Assembly (NCBI GenBank): GCA_902806095.1
Contig: CADCVF010000024.1
Span: 1-64,000, forward strand
From: an uncultured Rubrobacteraceae bacterium
GTDB taxonomy: Bacteria > Actinomycetota > Rubrobacteria > Rubrobacterales > Rubrobacteraceae
Direction: 5' to 3'
Length of the DNA: 64,000 nucleotides
Both the position numbers and the translations under genes were made by a program. Position 1 is the first letter of the stretch. Every line of letters begins with the position of its first letter. Positions 25,454-32,422 of the stretch are shown piece after piece. A model generated the notes under the pieces. It saw only the letters and a list, made by a program, of their open reading frames with translations, did not search any database and was not told the DNA's origin.

Positions 25454-26866
25454 ATGAGTCCCTCGCCCGACCCACGTCTCTCCGCCGCGATACTGGCCGC
25501 CCGCTCGGCCCGGTTCGCGAGCCGGGCGCTGAAGACAGGAGGGGGCTCGACGGTGCCAGGGGTCGTGGCGCGCAGGGTGGACCCGAAGGTCCTCACCAAG
25601 CTCTCGCGGCGGCTGCGGCTCGGGTCGGCTGCGATAACGGGCACCAACGGCAAGACGACAACGACCAGGATGGTGTCGAAAGTTCTCCAGACCGCCGGTA
25701 TCCGTACCGTGAACAACTCGACGGGGGCGAACCTGATTACCGGCGTAACCGCGGCCCTCGTCTCGGACTCGGGGCTGGCCGGGACGCCTCTCTCGGAGAT
25801 GGGTCTCTTCGAGGTGGACGAAGCGAGCGTGCCTAAGGTGGCCGCAGAGGCGGAGATCGAGATCCTCGCGGTCCTGAATCTGTTCAGGGACCAGCTCGAC
25901 CGCTACGGGGAGCTCGCCTACACGGGCAAGGTCATAGCCTCAGCCTTCGGGGACCTTCCACAGGGCGGCGGGGTGGTCCTGAACGCCGACGATCCCCTCG
26001 TCGCGAGCCTCGGGCGGTCTGCCAGGAGACCCGTCTTCTACAGTGTGGACGAGCCTTCTCTGGACACCGGCCGTCTGCAGCACGTTGCTGACTCCAAGGA
26101 CTGTCCCGTCTGCGGAACGGCCCTCGTCTACGAGACCGTGTACATGGGGCACGTCGGCGTCTACGACTGCCGGCGCTGTGACTTCGCCCGCCCAAAACCG
26201 GCGTACCGCGCGAGCAGGGTGCGGCTCCATGGGGCCCAGGGATCAGAATTTCTGCTCTCGACCCCGAATGGCGAGACGGACGTAAAGATAGAGCTCCCCG
26301 GGCTCTACAACGTCTACAACGCCCTCGCCGCGTCCGCGGTGGCCGGGAAGGCCGGGGTCGGGCTCGCGGAGATCTCCCGTGGCCTCGGGGAGTTCGGGGG
26401 GGCTTTCGGGAGGGTCGAGCGGGTGAAGGCGGGCGACAGAGAAGCTTTTTTGCTGCTCATCAAGAACCCTGTCGGGTTCAATGAGATCCTGCGCACCTTC
26501 GTCACGGGCGTCGAAGCCCGCAACGTCCTGATCGCCATAAACGACAACGACGCCGACGGCCGCGACGTCTCGTGGCTCTGGGATGTAGACTTCGAGATGC
26601 TCGCCGACGCGAGGGAGGAGGGCAAGACGGATGCCGCCCCTTTCTTTGTCAGCGGCATCAGGGCCGAAGACATGGCCGTGCGCCTCAAGTACGCCGAGCT
26701 TCCCGTAGGCCCCGTCATCCCCGACCGCGAAGAAGCTATAAAGTTTGCGCTCGCCGCGACCCCGCCGGGCGAGACGCTCTACGTGCTACCGACGTACACG
26801 GCTATGCTCGAGATCCGGAAGACCCTGAGCGAGATGGGCTACACGCATCCGTTTTGGGAAGATTAG
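25454..26866 (+). CDS. murT: Lipid II isoglutaminyl synthase, MurT subunit
   Basis: A 470-residue Mur-ligase-type protein. The ATP site AITGTNGKTTTTRM lies near residue 60. A four-Cys zinc ribbon (CPVC and CRRC) is inserted in the central domain near residues 215-240, diagnostic of MurT. The C-terminal DUF1727 region has NDNDADGRDVSWLWDVDFE with the Asp that joins the GatD catalytic triad. MurT with GatD amidates the D-glutamate of peptidoglycan stem peptides. ATG 25454 fits the -10 box just upstream; TTG 25412 is a less likely start. gatD normally follows immediately; here it lies 7.3 kb away, displaced by an integrated element. Confidence 0.92.
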   Translation: MSPSPDPRLSAAILAARSARFASRALKTGGGSTVPGVVARRVDPKVLTKLSRRLRLGSAAITGTNGKTTTTRMVSKVLQTAGIRTVNNSTGANLITGVTAALVSDSGLAGTPLSEMGLFEVDEASVPKVAAEAEIEILAVLNLFRDQLDRYGELAYTGKVIASAFGDLPQGGGVVLNADDPLVASLGRSARRPVFYSVDEPSLDTGRLQHVADSKDCPVCGTALVYETVYMGHVGVYDCRRCDFARPKPAYRASRVRLHGAQGSEFLLSTPNGETDVKIELPGLYNVYNALAASAVAGKAGVGLAEISRGLGEFGGAFGRVERVKAGDREAFLLLIKNPVGFNEILRTFVTGVEARNVLIAINDNDADGRDVSWLWDVDFEMLADAREEGKTDAAPFFVSGIRAEDMAVRLKYAELPVGPVIPDREEAIKFALAATPPGETLYVLPTYTAMLEIRKTLSEMGYTHPFWED

Positions 26867-27005
26867 CATTTCAGCACGCCGCCTTACAGGCGGCTTGTCA
26901 GCACGGCGCTTCGCGCCTTGTCAGCATGTCAGCCAGGGCTTGTGATGCGGAGGCTGAAATGCTGACAAGGCGCCTGGCGGAGCCTGGCGACATGCTGACA
27001 TGCTA
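26863..27005. repeat. Dispersed intergenic inverted repeat, copy 4
   Basis: It begins in the murT stop (TTAGCATTTCAGCACG), has two hairpins (GCCGCCTTACAGGCGGC and GGCGCTTCGCGCC), each followed by TTGTCAGCA, and ends with an inverted unit 26953-27005 containing GCTGAAATGCTGACAAGGCG and ACATGCTGACATGCTA. It filled the murT-gatD gap before the element inserted. Confidence 0.85.
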
Positions 27006-27060
27006 GAACGACCGAAGGGAGGAGCGTTGAGGTTCGTCATTCGTCGGTGGACATAAGGAT
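27006..27060. other. attL with stranded gatD ribosome binding site and start
   Basis: CGAAGGGAGGAGCG followed by TTG 27027 and AGGTT is the former start of gatD. After AGGTT the sequence changes to element DNA, and the stranded frame stops after nine codons at 27054-27056. The element half contains CGTCG at 27042-27046 and CATAA at 27052-27056, the mirror of the motifs at attR. Confidence 0.72.
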
Positions 27061-27414
27061 CTCGCCTTTCGCGTTAGCCTCCGGCCCGACGACCGTTCGT
27101 CTCATCGCATGAGAGCGGCGCCCCCGATGCAGGCTTCTGCTACCGCCTTCTAGTGGGCCCACGCAAGCCGGGACAACGTCTAGCATAGCATTCCTAGTCC
27201 TGCTTTCCGGAGAGCGCATGTAGATCTGATGGTAGCGCTCTAGCCACGCACTTGGGTGAGCGGTCATGTTCTAACAGCAAATTCGAGCGCGACCGCTGCA
27301 CGGGCCGATTACATCCTCAGCGTAAAGAGGCTCCCCACAAGGTCGGAGTAGCCAGCCCCCGTAAACCCCGTACACTCACGGCGTTGCCTGCGAAGATAGA
27401 AGGAAGGTAAGCCG

Positions 27415-28085
27415 ATGAGCGAGCGAGCACCACTGCGGGTCGTCGCCACCCACGACTTCTGTTGTGCCTACCCGCCCTCGCCGACCTCCTACGGTTCGCT
27501 GCCGGGTGGCGAGGGTCTGAAGAATATGGTCGAGGCGCTAAGGGCGCAGGGACCCTTCGTCAGGGCGGACGCGGGCGACTTCGCGGCGCCTGGAGCGCTC
27601 GCCACCCTCTCGGGCGGCGAAGGGGGATTTGCGGCGGTGGCCGACCTAGGCATAGACGTGGGCGTGGTTGGCAACCACGAGTTCGAGTGGGGTGTGGAGC
27701 ACCTGCTCATGCACGCACCACAGACAGGCTTCCCGCTCTTGTGCGCCAACGCCCCCGAGGTCGAGCTGCCCCCGGCGGCGCTCGTCGAGACTGAAGGGGC
27801 CGTTGTGGGCTTCGTCGGGCTGACCTGCCCCGATCCGGAGGTCTACGTCTCCGCCCCCGATCTCGACCCCGACCTCGCCGGCGTGGCCATGAAGCACGCC
27901 GAGGAACTCCGGGCCTCGGGCGCGCAGTGGGTGGTGGCGCTCTTGCACGACGGAGTCGATTGGCGCTTCGGGCCGCGGGGCTACGAGGTACACCCTGAGC
28001 GCTTCTCGGAGGTTTGTAGGCCGTGGGCGAGGTCGGTGGACGCGATCTTCGCGAGCCACACCCTGGGTAGATGGATCGGAGGTCA
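27415..28085 (+). pseudogene. Metallophosphatase (5'-nucleotidase family), C-terminally truncated
   Basis: The first about 220 residues match a calcineurin-like metallophosphatase: RVVATHDF, RADAGDF, VGNHEFEWG, ALLHDG and FASHTLGRWIGG in the expected order of metal ligands. AAGGAAGG precedes ATG 27415. After about 28085 the similarity-like pattern stops; the frame then runs through unrelated sequence antisense to the next gene until 28776. The C-terminal substrate domain is missing. I treat it as a decayed gene. Note HTL where family members usually have HTH. Confidence 0.65.
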
Positions 28086-28233
28086 GATTCCAGGCTGTGA
28101 TCCGAGACGCGGAGTGTGCAATATTGAGCGTCACTCTCTAGACACGCGAGTTTCGCGAGGAGGCGGAGGCAGATCGTGGGGTGTAGCGCCACGCCATAAC
28201 AGACTTCGCCCTACCCGCCGACCCGATGCGTTC

Positions 28234-29055
28234 TCACGCACCAGCCTTGAGGCCCCATACTTGGAATGTGGGCGCCATGCTCATCAGCGTCCTGTCGTCA
28301 TCGGCGAGCCTGCCCAACTCGCCGACGATGCTATCCACCTCGGGATCGGATGCCAACCCCGCGCCAACTACTGCCTCCCTTATGTGCTCCATCGTAACCT
28401 GCGTAACCAGCTTGCCCTCGCCTTCGCGGAAAGTGGGCACGACGAGCCCTACGCGCACCTCTTCCAGCCCGGCCTCAAGCGCCATCCCCAGCAGGCGCAC
28501 CCCGATCGCCGCGTCCCCGCCCTCCTTCATCCTGGCAACGGCCTGGTAGAGCTCAACGAAGCGGTCGAAAGCGGCGTTGGACGGGTAGCAGACGTGACCG
28601 GGGAAGAAGACGTCTTCGAAGACCAAGCGCCCGCCCGGCCGCGCGGCCCGTACCATCGCCTCGACGGCCCGTTGCGGCCGAGGCAGGTGCGAGAGGAGGT
28701 AGCGGGCGAAGACCAGGTCGTAGGCCGACTCCTCTGCCAACTCCTCGGTGTCCAGTGTTCGGAAGGTCACCGGTAGACCTTGTTTTTCGGCCTCCTGACG
28801 CGCAAGGTGCAGGATCGACTGGTCGCGGTCGATTCCAACTGCGCTGCCTTCGGCCCCGACGAGCACGGCCATCTTCAGCGTCACATCCCCGCTGCCGCAC
28901 CCCACGTCCAGGCAACTCATCCCGGCTCGCAGGCCGGCCACCCTAAGCAGCGGCTCCGTGGTCGGCCATTTGACCCGGTTCAGGAGGTGCAGTCGTTCCG
29001 CTCCCGCTCGGCCTCCTCGCAGCACGTAACCCTCAGACCGCGACGAACGTCCCAT
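28234..29055 (-). CDS. Class I SAM-dependent methyltransferase
   Basis: A 273-residue protein with motif I LDVGCGSGDVTLKMA near residue 48, the acidic GIDRD after strand 2 and LVFARYLLSHLPRP near residue 115. The last third (VGLVVPTFREGEGKLV) is the substrate cap. ATG 29055 is chosen because GGAGAG lies 6 bases upstream; upstream extension has no family features. The substrate is unknown. It is cargo of the integrated element. Confidence 0.75.
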   Translation of the reverse strand: MGRSSRSEGYVLRGGRAGAERLHLLNRVKWPTTEPLLRVAGLRAGMSCLDVGCGSGDVTLKMAVLVGAEGSAVGIDRDQSILHLARQEAEKQGLPVTFRTLDTEELAEESAYDLVFARYLLSHLPRPQRAVEAMVRAARPGGRLVFEDVFFPGHVCYPSNAAFDRFVELYQAVARMKEGGDAAIGVRLLGMALEAGLEEVRVGLVVPTFREGEGKLVTQVTMEHIREAVVGAGLASDPEVDSIVGELGRLADDDRTLMSMAPTFQVWGLKAGA

Positions 29056-29283
29056 CCCCATGCTCTCCATTCTGTTGCCATCGTATGCCTTGCCCGGAGG
29101 CATGATGCCAGTCGGGCCGTTCCGGTGCACGTCCCCAGCACCGGACGTGGCGAGAGGATGCTCGATAGGCCCGCGAGGAGGACAGGTAGGCACTCACCCC
29201 GGACGCACGGCATCTGATGGAGTGGATCGTGGTGAGCTCTGGTAACCTCAGAGTTGGTCGCGGGACGAGCGGAGGAGGACAGT

Positions 29284-29601
29284 GTGGAGCCGCATGACCC
29301 TACTGACGATCAGCACAAAGCCATGCTCGGGGCTATCCACGAGCGCGAGGGCAGATGGGACGAGGTAGACCCCGACACCGAGGTCGCCCGCATAGGCGAG
29401 GACATGGGCTTGAGTGAAGACCAATCCTACGAGTTGTTCGGGCATCTCGTGGATGATGGCTTCGTCGATCCGGGTCGTGCTTATCGCGACGGGGGTGCGA
29501 TGCCGGGTAGCATCAGCCGGGTCGTCGGACGTGAAGAGAACATGACGGTCATAGGCGACGACGTTCGGCTCACTAGCAAAGGGCTAGCTGAGATCGAGTA
29601 G
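29284..29601 (+). CDS. Hypothetical protein, winged-helix-like
   Basis: A 105-residue acidic protein that I do not recognise. The pattern of helices followed by VRLTSKGLAEIE at the end resembles a winged-helix domain (beta wing and LTxKGxxxI ending). GTG 29284 has GGAGGAGG five bases upstream; an earlier in-frame GTG (29254) lacks one. It may be a small DNA-binding protein of the element. Confidence 0.55.
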   Translation: MEPHDPTDDQHKAMLGAIHEREGRWDEVDPDTEVARIGEDMGLSEDQSYELFGHLVDDGFVDPGRAYRDGGAMPGSISRVVGREENMTVIGDDVRLTSKGLAEIE

Positions 29602-29759
29602 TTCCACTCGAGGTTCGCAAAACGGAGGCGCCGGCAGAGGCTGTGGTCGCGCTACCGGTTAGCGCGCCAGAGCAGCTTGCTCTGTACCCACCTTCCGGCT
29701 GTAGGCGCATGGTAGCTGACCCGGCCGGGTAATATGAGGAGGACCGGAAAAGTGGCACT

Positions 29760-29963
29760 ATGGCCGAGCCCATAAACGTGAAGTGTCCGTCATGCGACCA
29801 GATCCTAGCAGCCGCCGACGAAGGCGGCCTGGTGAGCGCCCTACAGGCGCACCTCTACGAAGGGCACGCCCTAGAAACGCTGCCCGAAAGGATCCGGGAG
29901 AACGTCGCCGCTCAGTTGCGAGATTTCGACGGCTACAACGCCCGACCTATTAGCGGGGCATAA
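29760..29963 (+). CDS. Small zinc-binding protein (DUF1059-like)
   Basis: A 67-residue protein with VKCPSCDQ at residues 8-14 and LQAHLYEGHALE near residue 29, a CxxC...HxxxxH arrangement similar to DUF1059-type zinc motifs. No strong ribosome binding site directly upstream. Function unknown. Confidence 0.55.
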   Translation: MAEPINVKCPSCDQILAAADEGGLVSALQAHLYEGHALETLPERIRENVAAQLRDFDGYNARPISGA

Positions 29964-30598
29964 AAGCTATCAGCAGTTGCTCTGAGCTCATCGGCTCAGA
30001 CAGATGGCCTTGGGATGTCTCAATTCTCATCGTCTACCCGGTAGACAACTTCGACCTCAGTCGGGCCGTTACCGATCACCAATACCGCCTCTATGCTATC
30101 CCTTCCTTCGTAGAGCTCGTTGACGCGAAGTATCGCCTCGTCCCGGTCAGCGGCCCATCCTGCATAGTGCCTTTCGTGCGTTGCGGCACCGCCCGAAGAA
30201 TGGGTTCGTTGTAGGTGCTGTAAACGCTCAAGTTACTCCTATGGTTGGGTTGTGGCCAACAGTTCCTTCGGGGCCGCTGCCGGTGAGGCGAGACTGTAAA
30301 GAAACATTTGCTACAATTATGATAAGTGCTGGCGAGGTGGAAGTCAAGTGACCTAGACGTTGTGAGGGAACACCAGACCGATCCTCTCACGATGCTGCCG
30401 GAAGAGGCGCTGGCGGGGCCGCAAGTGGCCTGTAGTGTGGCAGCGGCGCTACCCTCTCCCTATGCTCAGCTAGCCCATCAGAACTTCCGTAAGTGAAGTC
30501 ATCTCTTTTCGACCGCGGTCACCGCTGCACGTCCTCGGTTATACTCGCTGTCCGTACAGCGGGGAACGTCGTTGTCGCCGACCACCGAAGGGCAGCGC
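29964..30598. other. Gap with a possible start-less gene remnant and an oxygenase promoter
   Basis: On the minus strand, 30226 down to 30020 reads as plausible protein (RDEAILRVNELYEGRDSIEA, VLVIGNG, VYRVDDEN then TGA), but no start codon precedes it, so it looks like a fragment. An AT-rich stretch lies at 30296-30330. TATACT at 30540-30545 is a probable -10 box for the downstream oxygenase gene. Nothing else recognised. Confidence 0.35.
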
Positions 30599-31375
30599 AT
30601 GTACCATCCCACCTTGTCGTCCGCGGTCACACGACGCATCTGGAGCAGCCCCGACGCCATCCTGCTGTTCTTCGCCGGTGGTGCGGCAGAGTTCGCGGCG
30701 ATCAAGGCGGTGGACTGGTTGTTCTTCACGGGGAGGCTGCCCGGTGCCCCGGTCGAGCGGTTCTTCGAGACGGTGAGGTTCGCCCAGAGCGTGTTCTTCG
30801 CCGACCCCGCCGGTGCGACTGACGCCATAGAGCGAATAAACCGTATCCACCGGCGCGTCGAGGATGCGCGCGGCGAAGAGATCCCCCAGTGGGCCTATCG
30901 GGATATGCTGTTCATCCTGATCGACTACGGCGAGCGGGCGCACGAGGTCGTGTTCGGACCCATGACGGAGGCTGAGCGCGCCTCTCACTTCGGTGTAGGA
31001 CTAGCGTTAGGGCGGACGATGCATTTGAGGGGCCTTCCCACCACCTACGCGGAGTATAAGGACCAGCGCCACCAGCAGCTCTTAGAGGACTACGCCCGCG
31101 GTCCGCTCACGGACGAACTCTATTCGAGCTACCGACGGGCTCTTGGCCCGTTGCGCTTTCGGCTTCTGCGTCTGGTACAAGCCAGCGTGCTACCGGAGGA
31201 GCTCAGAGACGTTCTCAGGCTCGAACCATACCCTCTCGTCGATGAGCTCCTGCGGCGCTACCGCTTCCTGCCTGGCGGTGGCAACAAGCTGCGCCCTTTC
31301 CACACCGTACTGTTGCCCGGCCGGTTCGCCAAACAGCTGCGCCAGTTGGAACGTGCCCCAGACGCTCCACAGTAG
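30599..31375 (+). CDS. Oxygenase MpaB family protein (DUF2236)
   Basis: A 258-residue protein of the MpaB/latex-clearing-like oxygenase family: AAEFAAIKAVDW, FAQSVFFADPAGATDAI and ERINRIHRRVED match the family N-terminal half, where conserved His and Arg residues bind heme. FILIDYGERAHEVVFG follows. No signal peptide. ATG 30599 has GAAGGG 6 bases upstream; TTG 30572 is an alternative. Family members oxidise terpenoid or polyisoprenoid chains; the substrate here is unknown. It is the best preserved metabolic gene of the element. Confidence 0.75.
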   Translation: MYHPTLSSAVTRRIWSSPDAILLFFAGGAAEFAAIKAVDWLFFTGRLPGAPVERFFETVRFAQSVFFADPAGATDAIERINRIHRRVEDARGEEIPQWAYRDMLFILIDYGERAHEVVFGPMTEAERASHFGVGLALGRTMHLRGLPTTYAEYKDQRHQQLLEDYARGPLTDELYSSYRRALGPLRFRLLRLVQASVLPEELRDVLRLEPYPLVDELLRRYRFLPGGGNKLRPFHTVLLPGRFAKQLRQLERAPDAPQ

Positions 31376-31510
31376 TTTCGATTCTAGGGCCAGCTCTCGG
31401 CCGTGCGCGGGGGAGGCGCCGGCGGCGGATTGTGTTAGGTAGCGGAACTGGGTTCGTCGAGCTCGGTCGCCTGTCTGACGGGGAGCGAATAGCAGAGCGT
31501 CCCGCCCTCT

Positions 31511-31743
31511 CTACGGAGAGGTGCCCGCCTCCGGCCAACTCCGAGAGCCCCGTTTGTTGGCTTCTTGCAAAGCGCTGGCGAGGAGCGCGACAGCGGGGAT
31601 CATCAGGTCGAAGGAGACCACCAGCGTGCCTGGCGGGGCAAGGATGCCGAAAACGAACGCGCCGAAGACGAACACGAGGCCCAGGCTCACCTTGACATAG
31701 TCGAGGCCCTCCGGTTCCGGCTCTGGCGCTCGATGTCACCCAA
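31511..31743 (-). pseudogene. Two-helix membrane protein with a one-base deletion
   Basis: TTG 31743 has GGAGGAGAG directly upstream and starts MGDIERQ. One base later than expected the frame shifts; in the +1 frame the protein continues EPEPEGLDYVKVSLGLVF with two hydrophobic helices and ends at TAG 31511. Restoring one G in CGCCAGAGCC gives a 77-residue protein. The total of 233 bases is one short of 78 codons. Confidence 0.5.
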
Positions 31744-32178
31744 TTCTCTCCTCCACGGCCATGCTCTAGTTCTCTTCTACGTTGCCGAACATTCTAGCTC
31801 AACCGTTCGAAGGTGGCGGAGCTCTCGCGCGAGCGGCGCGGTTCGCGGGGACCGAGGGCCCGTACAAGCGGCATGGACGCTAACGCCAGCAGCACCGCCG
31901 ACGGAAGCGCCGGCGGGGGCGGACCGTTACCGCCTTCTCGTGGGGAGGGTGCCGTATCCCCACCTACCTAAGGGCTGTCACAACATCTTCTTGTGCTCAA
32001 TGAAGATGCGTTCCCACTAGCAGGAAAAGACCGCCAATGCACTGCTCAGGTGGGGTTGGCATCCTCAGAGGAAAGCTCGTCGTTCTGCAAACTCTGCTCC
32101 TCGGCCTCCAGGCGGAGTACGGGCATACCGCCGCAGCCCGCGAGCCGGATCAGCAAGAACACCCGCATCAGGGAATGT
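31744..32178. other. Non-coding stretch inside the element
   Basis: About 435 bases with no supported gene on either strand. The frame that enters from 31993 has no family-like composition until residue M at 32179. Confidence 0.4.
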
Positions 32179-32373
32179 ATGTGCGGTTGTGGCCGTGCTA
32201 CGACGGGTCTTTTCGCTCAGGGACACGATATGCGGAAGTTTCAGGTGGCTCGCGAGCACCTGACGGAAGGCCGAGAGCTCACCGAGGAACAGCGCAAGTA
32301 CCTGGAGGATTCCGGCAAGATGGAGCGCGTGAGGGCACGTATCGCGGAGGGGGGAGGGCAAACGCCGGGGTAA
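32179..32373 (+). CDS. Small CGCG...GHD motif protein, mobile-element associated
   Basis: A 64-residue protein starting MCGCGRATTGLFAQGHDMRK, followed by a charged helical region. The Cys-x-Cys-Gly...Phe-x-x-GHD pattern recalls short zinc-finger-like proteins found in phages and integrative elements. AGGGA lies close upstream of the ATG. It ends 49 bases before the recombinase gene and may be part of the same unit. Function unknown. Confidence 0.55.
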   Translation: MCGCGRATTGLFAQGHDMRKFQVAREHLTEGRELTEEQRKYLEDSGKMERVRARIAEGGGQTPG

Positions 32374-32422
32374 GGAGCAGCGGAAGACCAAGCGCGTCGC
32401 CAAGAGGAGAGGAGCGAAGTAA

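Noticed and set aside
27006-27060. tRNA gene as the attachment site
   Set aside because: No tRNA-like sequence at either boundary; the target is the 5' end of gatD.
27037-27267. Minus-strand open frame of 76 codons at the left end of the element
   Set aside because: No family motif or ribosome binding site, and it lies antisense to the predicted C-terminal tail of the integrase in the excised circle.
28086-28776. Continuation of the metallophosphatase frame
   Set aside because: Composition becomes Arg/Pro-rich and it runs antisense to the well-supported methyltransferase gene, so it is a chance frame after the truncation.
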